Position numbers and translations under genes: made by a program. Of a stretch of 64,000 nucleotides of DNA, positions 52,897 to 61,200 are shown in pieces; the first letter of the stretch is position 1, and every line of letters begins with the position of its first letter. Under the pieces are notes generated by a model that was given only the letters and a program-made list of their open reading frames with translations, searched no databases and was not told where the DNA came from. This DNA is from Betaproteobacteria bacterium (GTDB taxonomy: Bacteria > Pseudomonadota > Gammaproteobacteria > Burkholderiales > Casimicrobiaceae): assembly GCA_013298765.1 (NCBI GenBank), contig JAAFJA010000003.1:310001-374000 (forward strand). The letters are read 5' to 3'.

Positions 52897-53056
52897 GGAA
52901 ACGCTGAATAAGTCTGCGTGTTGCAGCGCGCGGCAGATTGGGATGAGCTGGAAGCCCAAAATTCTGAGGCACAGCGGGGCTATGTTGATAAATTTTGGGG
53001 TTTCAGATCGCCCAACACTGACGATGCGATGCGCGCTAGACTTGTCTAGCGTTTCC
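52897..53056. mobile_element. 160-bp MITE with CTAG target duplication
   Basis: Inverted ends GGAAACGCTGAATAAGTCT (left) and, as reverse complement of the right end, GGAAACGCTAGACAAGTCT; both flanked outside by CTAG (52893-52896 and 53057-53060). A 4-bp CTAG target is what IS5-type transposases (YTAR) duplicate. The interior (gattgggatgagctggaag...) has no ORF. Nonautonomous derivative of an IS5-like element, inserted exactly at the stop codon of the response regulator. Confidence 0.7.
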
Positions 53057-53136
53057 CTAGACGTTTCCCAAAGTGATTAAGCACTGGGCCTGTAGCACCC
53101 ATTGTCACGGATTCATCGCCGAAAAAGCCGATACAC

Positions 53137-53712
53137 CTACACGGCCAATTGCCGCGCAAGTAAACCCATTCGACGAACCGACGCGTCCATCGTTGGATCT
53201 GTCGCAATGGTGTCTTGTTGAAACCAGCGAAGCGCGTTCGACTCCTCGCTATTGAGTGTCGTTGCGTGATTGGTTGCCAAAAACAAGAAACGAATATCGT
53301 AGTGAAAATGCATCGGCTCGCTTTCACGCGCGGGGATGCAGTGAACGTCTACGTCAAAGATTGCCGCGCCGTTCAACGATATGGGCAACAGCTCCATCAG
53401 CCCCGTTTCTTCATGCGCTTCGCGCAGCGCGGCAGCATGAACGCTTGGGTCAGCCTCATCAATGTGGCCACCGGGCTGCAGCCATTTGGCTAGCTTCTTG
53501 TGATGCACGAGTAGTGCTTCCGTTCGCGCATCGTTCACAATCCACGCTGAGGCAGTGAGATGACCTTCAAGCGTCGTGCGCCGCCAAGGCGCATCCTGCG
53601 TTCGACAGAAATCGATGATGCGCTGAGCCTGGGCCGCTTGATCGGCGCTCGCATTAAGCGCATACAAGTGGAGTGCATCGATGAGCGCTTCTGATGCTTC
53701 TGGTGATGGCAT
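53137..53712 (-). CDS. NUDIX hydrolase
   Basis: Encodes 191 residues. NUDIX box is PGGHIDEADPSVHAAALREAHEETGL, the variant in which Asp replaces the first Glu and one residue is inserted, with the REAHEETGL core intact. Hydrolyses a nucleoside diphosphate derivative; substrate unknown. Starts 5 bases after the nhaA stop, so it is probably the last gene of the exchanger-nhaA operon. Confidence 0.92.
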   Translation of the reverse strand: MPSPEASEALIDALHLYALNASADQAAQAQRIIDFCRTQDAPWRRTTLEGHLTASAWIVNDARTEALLVHHKKLAKWLQPGGHIDEADPSVHAAALREAHEETGLMELLPISLNGAAIFDVDVHCIPARESEPMHFHYDIRFLFLATNHATTLNSEESNALRWFQQDTIATDPTMDASVRRMGLLARQLAV

Positions 53713-53717
53713 GAATC

Positions 53718-54932
53718 CTAGCGCCCGAGCATCAGGTGGGTCGTTTCGTCGGTAGCGTCGGCTTTCGGGTGATTGAGTTTTGGCAAACTCAGAGAAAGGA
53801 TGACGAGACCGATCACGGCCGAGATGACAGACCCAGCATATACGCCAAGGCGAACCGGCGTTGCAAGCATCGGATCGGTGAACGCCAATACGCCGATGAA
53901 CAAACTCATCGTAAAGCCAATCCCGGCAATGCAGCCGACGCCAGTGATCTGCACTAAGTTGCCGGGGGCAGACGCGCGCAGAAGCGTGGCTCCGATCCAG
54001 GTCATCAGCAAGATCCCGACGGGCTTTCCAAGCGCTAACCCAAAGGCAGCGCCAAGCGTGATCGGGTGTGTGAAATATTCGCTTGCGCCGCGCAGATCAA
54101 CGCCCGCATTCGCAAATGCGAACACCGGCATCACGAGGAACATCACCCACGGTCGAAATGCGTGCTCGGCATCGTGAAGTGGACTCGATCCATCTTTCGC
54201 TCGAAGCGGGACGAACGCCGCGACCAACACACCTGCAATTGTTGCGCTGATACCTGATTGATACATGAATACCCAGAGCACAATACCAACGGCAAGATAG
54301 AGCGGGATGGACGCGATTCGGAAGCGATTCATCGCGAAAAGGAGCGCTGTGATCGCCGTTGCAATCACGAGCGACGTTGTATGCACGGTGTCGGTATAGA
54401 AAAACGCAACGATCAGAATCGCGCCCAAATCGTCAACCACGGCAACGGCCAGCAAGAAGGCCTTGAGCGCGGCTGGCACTCGATTGCCAAGGAGTGACAA
54501 CACGCCCAATGCAAACGCGATATCGGTTGCCGCAGGAATCGCCCATCCACGACTGAACCCGCCTTCGCTCGCAAATGCGAGAAACAACAGCGCAGGCATC
54601 GCCATTCCGCCTGCAGCTGCGAGCATCGGTAAGACAGCAGCCTTTACATTCGAGAGCTGGCCTTCAAGCAATTCACGCTTCAATTCGAGGCCGACGAAGA
54701 AAAAGAACACGGCCATTAGCGCGTTCTTGATCCAATCCGACACCTTCATGTCGATGGAGAAGCCACTGGGCCCAATTCCAAACGATGACGAAAGCACCGC
54801 TTTATAGGTTGCGCCGAGCGGTGAGTTCACCACTACCATCGCAACAATGGCAGTGACGACGAGAAGCGCGCCTGGCAGAGCCGCCTCTGGCAAAACTCCG
54901 AAATATTTCCGGTCTGAATTCGAAGCAGCCAT
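53718..54932 (-). CDS. nhaA: Na+/H+ antiporter NhaA
   Basis: Encodes 404 residues from the ATG at 54932; the frame reaches 55019, inside the upstream exchanger gene. Twelve helices. The ion-binding Asp pair is in LAVAVVDDLGAILIVAFF, and PAATDIAFALGVLSLLG is the discontinuous helix IV motif. Extrudes Na+ using protons. Located 20 bases after the Ca/Na exchanger, so both transporters are co-transcribed. Confidence 0.95.
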   Translation of the reverse strand: MAASNSDRKYFGVLPEAALPGALLVVTAIVAMVVVNSPLGATYKAVLSSSFGIGPSGFSIDMKVSDWIKNALMAVFFFFVGLELKRELLEGQLSNVKAAVLPMLAAAGGMAMPALLFLAFASEGGFSRGWAIPAATDIAFALGVLSLLGNRVPAALKAFLLAVAVVDDLGAILIVAFFYTDTVHTTSLVIATAITALLFAMNRFRIASIPLYLAVGIVLWVFMYQSGISATIAGVLVAAFVPLRAKDGSSPLHDAEHAFRPWVMFLVMPVFAFANAGVDLRGASEYFTHPITLGAAFGLALGKPVGILLMTWIGATLLRASAPGNLVQITGVGCIAGIGFTMSLFIGVLAFTDPMLATPVRLGVYAGSVISAVIGLVILSLSLPKLNHPKADATDETTHLMLGR

Positions 54933-54952
54933 AGTCGTCAGAACCCTATTAA

Positions 54953-55909
54953 TTAGGCGATAGAGATTAGGTAAGCGGTATACCCGATGTAGGCGATAAC
55001 GAAGGCCATGCCCTCCCATCGCTGGAGCTTAAAGCCGGAACGTGCGAAGAACACTAACACCGCAGTCGCAGCGAGCATCACCCAAATGTCGAATGTCGCG
55101 ATTTGCGCAGGCATTTCGATAGGCGAGATGATCGCGGTCGCGCCCAGAATAAAGAGCACGTTGTAGATGTTCGATCCGATGATGTTGCCGTAGGCCACAT
55201 CCGAGTGCTTGCGGAGCGCCGCGATCACAGAGCTTACGAGTTCTGGCATCGAGGTGCCTACCGCCACAATCGTGAGTCCGATGATGGTGTCTGAAATGCC
55301 GAAGCCTTTCGCTAGCTCGATTGAGCCGCTTACCAAATATCGCGCGCCAAGGATCGTGATGGCTATGCCGCCAATTGCCATTGCGACCGAAAGCGCCATC
55401 TTGCCTGGCCCTTTTGGCGCGTCTTCCGCGCGATGCTCGGCAACGATTGCCGCTTCATCTGGCGCGCGTCTCTCGGAGCGATAGACGTAAATCACATACG
55501 CAAATAGTGCGGCGACGAAGATGAATCCGATCCAGCGATCCATGTAGCCATTGAGCACCACCAGCAAACACGCCAGCGCCGCCACGACCACCATGATCGC
55601 ATCGCGCCGAAAGCCTTTTGGGTCGATCGCAAGCGGATAGATCATCGCTGCGATTCCCAAGATCAACAGGATGTTGGCGGTGTTGGAGCCGACGACGTTA
55701 CCGACGGCGATGCCCGGGGAGTTATTGACTGCAGCGGTGACACTCGTTACGAGCTCAGGGGTTGACGTACCGAAACCGACCAAGGTTAAACCGATCAAAA
55801 GCGGCGACACACCGAGGGATTTCGCTGACGCCACAGCGCCACGCACCAAAAGCTCGCCACCAATCAAGAGCAGCACCAAACCGCCCAGAATCTCAAACCA
55901 CATCGTCAT
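54953..55909 (-). CDS. Ca2+/Na+ (CaCA) antiporter
   Basis: Encodes 318 residues, ten helices in two inverted halves. The duplicated alpha repeats are visible: VGFGTSTPELVTSVTAAVNNSPGIAVGNVVGSN and VAVGTSMPELVSSVIAALRKHSDVAYGNIIGSN, both with the Glu that coordinates Ca. YrbG-type length. A second ATG lies two codons inside. First gene of an operon with nhaA and a NUDIX gene. Confidence 0.94.
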   Translation of the reverse strand: MTMWFEILGGLVLLLIGGELLVRGAVASAKSLGVSPLLIGLTLVGFGTSTPELVTSVTAAVNNSPGIAVGNVVGSNTANILLILGIAAMIYPLAIDPKGFRRDAIMVVVAALACLLVVLNGYMDRWIGFIFVAALFAYVIYVYRSERRAPDEAAIVAEHRAEDAPKGPGKMALSVAMAIGGIAITILGARYLVSGSIELAKGFGISDTIIGLTIVAVGTSMPELVSSVIAALRKHSDVAYGNIIGSNIYNVLFILGATAIISPIEMPAQIATFDIWVMLAATAVLVFFARSGFKLQRWEGMAFVIAYIGYTAYLISIA

Positions 55910-56164
55910 GTAAACGCTTTCTCGTTGATGGATGTTCTCAAGCGGAACTCACCGCAATTGAACTCCAGAGGCTAAACCAAAGGCTGCGACCACGATCGCA
56001 CCAAAGCGATTTCAAAGCGCGAATACGTACGGCTCCCACGCTCGAGGCCTCCGGAAGTTAGTGTGTAACGTCTGATTTAAAACTGGTGCAAACCCGCGTA
56101 GAAAAGCGCTTGAAACAGTCTTGTAATCACTCCCGCCCTCGAACGTGGCGGCGTCCTCGAACGC

Positions 56165-57403
56165 TTACGACAGTAGCTCTGCCACTGCACACGCCACCAC
56201 TTGCGTTGCTTTGCGCAAATCCTCAAGCACCAAGTTTTCGTCTGCTCGCTTCGCATTCGATTCCATCACCGTGCGCGGGCCAGCACCGTAAAGCACCACC
56301 GGAATCCCCGCTTCGCCGTAGAGTCGGGCGTCGGTGTAGAGCGGCACGCCAACCGCGGGAATTGGCTCACCAAACACACGCTCGCCGTGCGCTTGCAATG
56401 CAGCCACGAGCTTTGCGTTACCAGGAAGGGGCTTGAGCGCATTGGCAAGCAACAGGCGTTTGATCTCAACACGAATGCCCGCGCGGCCTGCCACCGCGCC
56501 CTGGATGATCGCGCGCACTTCCGCCTCGACCGTCGCTGGATCTTCTTCAGGAATCATGCGGCGATCCATCTTGAGAACCACTTTTCCGGGCACGACGTTG
56601 GTATTGGTGCCGCCTTCGATGCGCCCGACAATCATCGTGGGCGATCCGATTCCGGCGACCTTCGATTTGATCTTTTGTAGGTCGGGCAGCTTGCCGTAAA
56701 TCGCGTTCAAGATCGCGTTTGCCGCCTGCAGCGCGTCGTGTCCTGTCTCAGGCATCGAGCCGTGTGTCGCCGTGCCGTGTACGGTGACTTCGAATTGCAG
56801 GCAGCCGTTGTGTGCGGTGACAATCGCGTAACTAAAGCTCGCGCCGATCACGTAGTCGGGCTTCGTTACCTTTTGTTCAAGCAAATACCCCGGGCCAAGC
56901 AAACCGCCGAATTCTTCGTCGTATGTCAAATGCAATTCAACCGTGCCGTTTAACTTCGCCCCCGCCTTTTCGGCCGCTTTCAGCGCTTCGATGGCGTAGG
57001 TGGACGAGGCGATGTCGCTCTTACTCACGGCTACGCCGCGCGCATACATGCGACCGTCTTTGATTTCGCCGCCGTAGGGGTCGAAGCTCCAACCGTCACC
57101 CGGCGGCACGACGTCACCATGCGCGTTGAGCGCAATGGTCGGCCCCGTGCCTGCGCCGAATTTTTGGCGCACGATCAAATTCGTGATCGACTGCATCCCG
57201 TAGTCGCGCACGCGCTCGGAGGGCACGACGAACCGCTCGACGCTGAAGCCTTTCTTCGCCAGCAGCTCCGCCGCTTTCTCTGAAGCGGGCGCATTGTTGC
57301 CTGGTGGCGTGTCGGAGGGCACGCGAACGATTTCGCGGAGAAATTCGATTTGCTCCGCGTGGTGTTGGTCGATGAATTGGGCGATGGTTGATTCGGTGTT
57401 CAT
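56165..57403 (-). CDS. M20-family metallopeptidase (ArgE/DapE-like)
   Basis: Encodes 412 residues. Zinc-binding motifs: LNAHGDVVPPGDGWSFDPYGG (His and Asp ligands), HLTYDEEFGGLLGPGYL (bridging catalytic Glu-Glu), and a dimerisation lid domain (HGTATHGSMPETGHDAL). Near-C-terminal GVPLYTDARLYGEAGIPVVLYGAGP gives the last His-free ligand region. Cleaves an amide, substrate unknown; its position downstream of the allantoate amidohydrolase suggests nitrogen-compound breakdown. Confidence 0.93.
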   Translation of the reverse strand: MNTESTIAQFIDQHHAEQIEFLREIVRVPSDTPPGNNAPASEKAAELLAKKGFSVERFVVPSERVRDYGMQSITNLIVRQKFGAGTGPTIALNAHGDVVPPGDGWSFDPYGGEIKDGRMYARGVAVSKSDIASSTYAIEALKAAEKAGAKLNGTVELHLTYDEEFGGLLGPGYLLEQKVTKPDYVIGASFSYAIVTAHNGCLQFEVTVHGTATHGSMPETGHDALQAANAILNAIYGKLPDLQKIKSKVAGIGSPTMIVGRIEGGTNTNVVPGKVVLKMDRRMIPEEDPATVEAEVRAIIQGAVAGRAGIRVEIKRLLLANALKPLPGNAKLVAALQAHGERVFGEPIPAVGVPLYTDARLYGEAGIPVVLYGAGPRTVMESNAKRADENLVLEDLRKATQVVACAVAELLS

Positions 57404-57422
57404 ACGATTTGAGGTGTTTTTC

Positions 57423-57471
57423 TTTGACGCAGATTACGCTGATTTCGCAGATTCACGCAGATGATTCGCTG
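57423..57471 (+). repeat. GCAGATT repeat fragment
   Basis: TTTGACGCAGATTACGCTGA followed by further CGCAGAT units, similar to the left half of the element at 4392-4502. It lacks the matching right inverted end, so it looks like a solo half or remnant. Confidence 0.5.
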
Positions 57472-57513
57472 CTATGGCTCGGCGCGGCGGCGCTAAAGGC
57501 GCTGATCGTTGCT

Positions 57514-57619
57514 GTCATCCCCGCGAAGGCGGGGACCCAGACCGGGCAATCGTGAACGCGCAGAGTGATTTGCTTGTTTTAACTTTCTAGGACTGGGTCC
57601 CCGCCTTCGCGGGGATGAC
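57514..57619. repeat. 27-bp inverted repeat pair
   Basis: 57514-57540 (starting GTCATCCCCGCGAAGGCG) and 57593-57619 are perfect reverse complements 52 bases apart. Each half is itself a hairpin (CCCCGC..GCGGGG). This motif is a common dispersed repeat in proteobacteria. The right copy ends 2 bases from the amidohydrolase stop and may act as its terminator. Confidence 0.8.
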
Positions 57620-57621
57620 GA

Positions 57622-58896
57622 CTAAGTGCGATCCACCCGCTGCGCGCTTTCGGGTTTGAACTCGCTTGGTTTGAAATTTTCGAAGAAGTGAAGCAACGCG
57701 CGAGTCGCAACGTCTGCATCTTCCGCCGTCATGGTCTCGGTCGGATGATGGGAAATGCCGCCGTTGCCGCAACGGACGAATAGCATCGCAATCGGGCACA
57801 CGGTTGGAAACTCCATCGCATCGTGCCCCGCGCCGCTGGGCAGACGTCTTACAGGAACGCCCTGCGCAGCAATCGCATCGGCGAATTGCTTCTGCAACGC
57901 CTCATCACACGGCGCGGCGTTCAGTTCGAAATACGGATTCGCTTCCACCTTTACGTTCCGCCGTGCGGCGATTGCTGCAAATTCTTTCCTGATTGACTCT
58001 ATGGCGCTTCGCCTTATTTCATTGAGGCCAGAGCGCACATCTACGCTAAATTCAACATCCTGCGGAATTACGTTGATCGCCCCAGGCAAGCAGGACAAGC
58101 GCCCCACAGTTCCTACCAAGTTTTCGTTCTCACGACAAAACTTTTCGACATACAAAATCATCTCGCTCGCCGCAGTGAGGGCATCTTGGCGAACCGGCAT
58201 CGGTACCGTGCCCGCATGCCCCGCAAGCCCAGTGACTTTCACTGTCATCCGCGTCGCGCCTGCAATTGCAGTCACCACGCCGAGCGCCAAATTTTCATTG
58301 AGCAAGGTCGGCCCTTGTTCGATGTGCGATTCGACGAAGGCGACCACTTCGCCATGATGATCACCGCTGCGATCCAACTCGCGCCACGCATCTGCATTGC
58401 CGCCAAACGCATTGATCGCCTCGCGCATGGTCACGCCGTTCGCATCTTTCTTCTCAAGCCATGCGGGATCGAAGTTTCCGGCCATCGCTTTGCTGCCGAT
58501 GAGTGTTACGCCGAAGCGCACACCTTCTTCGTCACCAAAACCAACGATCTCCAGCGTGTAAGGCAAACGCTTGCCTTGCGCGTTCAATGCTTTCACGCAC
58601 GCAATCGGCGACAAGATGCCAAAGAGCCCATCGTACTTCCCAGCGTTCCTCACGCTATCTTGATGCGAACCGGTCATCACCACAGGCGCGAACGGCACAC
58701 CCGCCTCATAGCGCCCCACGATATTGCCAAACGCATCGTAATCGGCGTTCATGCCCGCGTCGCGCATGAGTCCAATCAAATAGTCGCCCGCAAGCTTGTG
58801 CTCCTTCGAGCAATACGTACGCGTCACACGCGGCGCGTCCTCGGTGAAGGTTGCGAGGATGTCGGCTTGTTTGAGGATGTCGTGTCCGAATTTCAT
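57622..58896 (-). CDS. Allantoate/N-carbamoyl amidohydrolase, M20
   Basis: Encodes 424 residues from the ATG at 58896; the open frame to 59058 is repeat sequence and overlaps puuE. M20 family subclass of allantoate amidohydrolases and N-carbamoyl-L-amino acid hydrolases: VVMTGSHQDSVRNAGKYDGLFG, GFGDEEGVRFGVT (metal ligands and catalytic Glu), VESHIEQGPTLLNENLALGVV and ATRMTVKVTGLAGHAGTVPM. Next to allantoinase, allantoate is the likely substrate. Allantoate amidohydrolases are typically dimers needing Mn2+ (family knowledge). Confidence 0.92.
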   Translation of the reverse strand: MKFGHDILKQADILATFTEDAPRVTRTYCSKEHKLAGDYLIGLMRDAGMNADYDAFGNIVGRYEAGVPFAPVVMTGSHQDSVRNAGKYDGLFGILSPIACVKALNAQGKRLPYTLEIVGFGDEEGVRFGVTLIGSKAMAGNFDPAWLEKKDANGVTMREAINAFGGNADAWRELDRSGDHHGEVVAFVESHIEQGPTLLNENLALGVVTAIAGATRMTVKVTGLAGHAGTVPMPVRQDALTAASEMILYVEKFCRENENLVGTVGRLSCLPGAINVIPQDVEFSVDVRSGLNEIRRSAIESIRKEFAAIAARRNVKVEANPYFELNAAPCDEALQKQFADAIAAQGVPVRRLPSGAGHDAMEFPTVCPIAMLFVRCGNGGISHHPTETMTAEDADVATRALLHFFENFKPSEFKPESAQRVDRT

Positions 58897-58903
58897 GTTG
58901 ACT

Positions 58904-59007
58904 CCCTCTCCCTGGGGGAGAGGGCTGGGGTGAGGGTGCTTGAAAGAGTAAACCGAGTGGGCATGCGGTGACCCTCTCCCTAACCCTCCCCCCCGGGGGG
59001 AGGGGAT
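58904..59007. repeat. CCCTCTCCC-type repeat pair
   Basis: Left unit 58904-58937 (CCCTCTCCCTGGGGGAGAGG, ending GTGAGGG) and right unit 58971-59007 (CCCTCTCCC...CCCGGGGGGAGGGG). These are the widely dispersed proteobacterial repeats. The right unit runs into the 3' end of puuE and supplies its last codons and stop. Confidence 0.75.
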
Positions 59008-59960
59008 GGGCGAAGGCTTGACCGCTCGCCGCTGGAGGGAGGGAACATCCCGCGCCAATGCCGCGCAATATCAATCCGCCGTGTAACCCACACCCGATCA
59101 TGCTTCTCAATGTGATCGAGGAAACGAATCAAACCCGCCATGCGGCCGGGTCGTCCGAGCAGGCGGCAGTGCATGCCGATCGACATCATCTTCGGGGCGT
59201 CTTCGCCCTCGGCATAGAGCACATCGAACGTGTCGCGCAGATAGTGAAAGAAATGATCCGCCGTGTTGAAACCTTGCGGCGAGGCGAAACGCATGTCGTT
59301 GCAATCGAGCGTGTAGGGCACGATCAATTGTTGAATTGTTTCGCCGTTTGTTTTGGTCACGGGCATGTAGAACGGAAGATCATCGCCGTAGTAATCGCTG
59401 TCGTATTCAAAACCGCCATGATCAGCCACCAGGCGATGCGTATTTGGGCTATCGCGCCCGGTGTACCAACCAAACGGCCATTGTCCGCCCGTCATCTTGC
59501 GAATGATCTCGGTGCCTTTCGCAATGTGTTCCCGTTCAGTGGCTTCATCCATGTGTTGATGATGAATCCAGCGATAGCCGTGGCAGGCGATTTCGTGGCC
59601 GAGCTCGCAGAAGGCAGCGGTCAATTCGGGATGCCGTTCGAGCGCCATTGAAACACCGAACACGGTGAACGGAAGATTGCGTTTCGCGAACTCGCGCAAG
59701 ATGCGCCATACGCCCGCGCGCGAGCCGTATTCGTAAATCGATTCCATCGACATATGCCGCGCCTCATACGCCGCCGCGCCGATAATTTCGGAAAGGAATT
59801 GCTCACTCGCTTTATCGCCATGGAGCACGCAGTTCTCCGCGCCTTCTTCGTAATTCAAAACGAATTGCACGGCGATCTTCGCGCGTTTGGGCCATTTTGC
59901 GTTTGGCGGATTGCGACCGTATCCAATCAGGTCGCGGGGATAGTCGTTTGAGAAAGCCAT
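58980..59960 (-). CDS. puuE: Allantoinase PuuE (polysaccharide deacetylase fold)
   Basis: Encodes 326 residues from the ATG at 59960. Cofactor-independent allantoinase, hydrolysing allantoin to allantoate. Family motifs: MAFSNDYPRDLIGYGRNPPNAKWP, ALNYEEG-like VQFVLNYEEGAEN, HEIACHGYRWIHHQ, and GMHCRLLGRPGR near the end. The last eight residues (PSPPPGGEG region) and stop codon come from a dispersed repeat, so the native C-terminus has been replaced. First structural gene after the GntR regulator. Confidence 0.94.
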   Translation of the reverse strand: MAFSNDYPRDLIGYGRNPPNAKWPKRAKIAVQFVLNYEEGAENCVLHGDKASEQFLSEIIGAAAYEARHMSMESIYEYGSRAGVWRILREFAKRNLPFTVFGVSMALERHPELTAAFCELGHEIACHGYRWIHHQHMDEATEREHIAKGTEIIRKMTGGQWPFGWYTGRDSPNTHRLVADHGGFEYDSDYYGDDLPFYMPVTKTNGETIQQLIVPYTLDCNDMRFASPQGFNTADHFFHYLRDTFDVLYAEGEDAPKMMSIGMHCRLLGRPGRMAGLIRFLDHIEKHDRVWVTRRIDIARHWRGMFPPSSGERSSLRPSPPPGGEG

Positions 59961-60087
59961 GGTCGGTTCGGTGTATTGCAAGAAGTGTATCGATGAACCC
60001 GCGCCAGCAATCGAGCGCTACTCGCCTTCGGCAGCATAGAGGTCATAAACGACGAGCTGCGCGTATTGCGGTGTGGATGTGTTTCGC

Positions 60088-60894
60088 CTACGAGGTTGCG
60101 CTAATTTCTTTTTTGCTGGCTGTTGCGCCGCCGCTTGACTCGCGCGCCGCGTCGCGTGAGAAAAGGCTAATCAAGTCAGACGCTGTGCTCGCGCCCGAAA
60201 ACGATAGCCGTGCGCGAATGTGATCAAGGTGTTGCGCCATCAAGCGCTCGGCAAGTTTGCTGTTGCCTTCGGCGATTGCCGAGACAAGCGCGGTGTGATC
60301 GCCGATCGAACAGGACGGCACGCTGCCGCGCTCGTAGAGACTAATCACCATTGCAGTTTGCGGAACCAGTGTGCGCAGAAATTGTGCAAGCGGTTTGTTG
60401 CCCGCCACGAGCGCGATCAGCAAATGGAATTCGCCAGAAAGACGGATCTCGGTGCCGTGGTCCCCGCGCTGAGCCGCGTTTTTCTCTTCTGCGATAGAGG
60501 CGAGAAGTTCGTCGCAATCGGCGCGGCTCGCACGGCGCGCAGCGAGGCGAACGATTTCTAGTTCAACCATGCGGCGCGCGGCGAAAACGTCTTCCGCCTC
60601 TTCCGGCGAGAGCGTGGCCACTTGGCAGCCGCGGTGCCGCTCGGCCACTGCGATGCCTTCCGCCGTTAAGCGAATCAAAGCTTGCCGCACGAGAGTTCGC
60701 GACACGTTAAATGCTTCAGCGAGCGCCTCTTCCGAAAGTCGAACGCCCGGCTGCAATCGGCGCTCAAGAATCGCATCGAGGATCGCCGTGTAAACCCGCT
60801 CGCCACGCTGCTCATGAAGCACCGCTCGCAACCGCCCGGGCTCACTCGCGGGGAGCGCGGGGTCGGAGAGGAGTTTCGACGCAGGTTTTGACAT
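60088..60894 (-). CDS. GntR-family (FCD) regulator
   Basis: Encodes 268 residues. Winged helix at about residues 33-95 (AILDAILERRLQPGVRLSEEALAEAFNVSRTLVRQALIRLTAEGIAVAERHRG) and an FCD effector domain (EEAEDVFAARRMVELEIVRLAAR, later HTALVSAIAEGNSKLAERLMAQHL) that binds a metal and organic acid. Upstream of puuE in the same direction, so probably a regulator of the allantoin genes. The candidate sites are TTGTATACAA repeats at 61201 and 61399. Confidence 0.93.
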   Translation of the reverse strand: MSKPASKLLSDPALPASEPGRLRAVLHEQRGERVYTAILDAILERRLQPGVRLSEEALAEAFNVSRTLVRQALIRLTAEGIAVAERHRGCQVATLSPEEAEDVFAARRMVELEIVRLAARRASRADCDELLASIAEEKNAAQRGDHGTEIRLSGEFHLLIALVAGNKPLAQFLRTLVPQTAMVISLYERGSVPSCSIGDHTALVSAIAEGNSKLAERLMAQHLDHIRARLSFSGASTASDLISLFSRDAARESSGGATASKKEISATS

Positions 60895-60990
60895 GGGGGA
60901 TGCGTGGTGCCAGATCAGGTTTGACTAAGCTGAAGGTCAGATTTCGAGGGTGACGGTAACACAGTTCACAAATTAGCACTATCGCCTAAC

Positions 60991-61076
60991 CGACCGTTCT
61001 AATTGGGCTAGCTGAGTATTTAGTTTATTTGCCATACAAATACTAAATGGCCGTTAGCCCGATTTAAATCGGGCTT
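60991..61076. repeat. Two-box AT-rich intergenic element, copy 7
   Basis: Box ACCGTTCTAATTGGGCTAGC (60993-61012) and a perfect 20-bp palindrome AGCCCGATTTAAATCGGGCT (61056-61075), about 64 bases apart. Between them lies an imperfect inverted repeat (ATTTAGTTTATTTG / CAAATACTAAAT). Upstream of the GntR gene and in the 640-base gap before the substrate-binding gene. Confidence 0.7.
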
Positions 61077-61200
61077 TCAGCTATTTTGTTGTTTTAAGAA
61101 AAGAATCAACGCTCAAGGCTTTTCTGGAGCAAATCATACTTCTCCTCAACGCCGCCGCATCAGAGTGCGAACAGATGTTTGATGCACAGCGATCTGCACG

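Noticed and set aside
58897-59058. Longer 5' extension of the allantoate amidohydrolase.
   Set aside because: The extra 54 residues are Pro/Gly-rich translation of a dispersed repeat and overlap puuE; the family start is at 58896.
5571-61076. The regularly spaced ATTTAATC boxes could be degenerate CRISPR repeats.
   Set aside because: Only two or three boxes per site, spread over many loci, with poor box identity and no cas genes; a dispersed repeat fits better.
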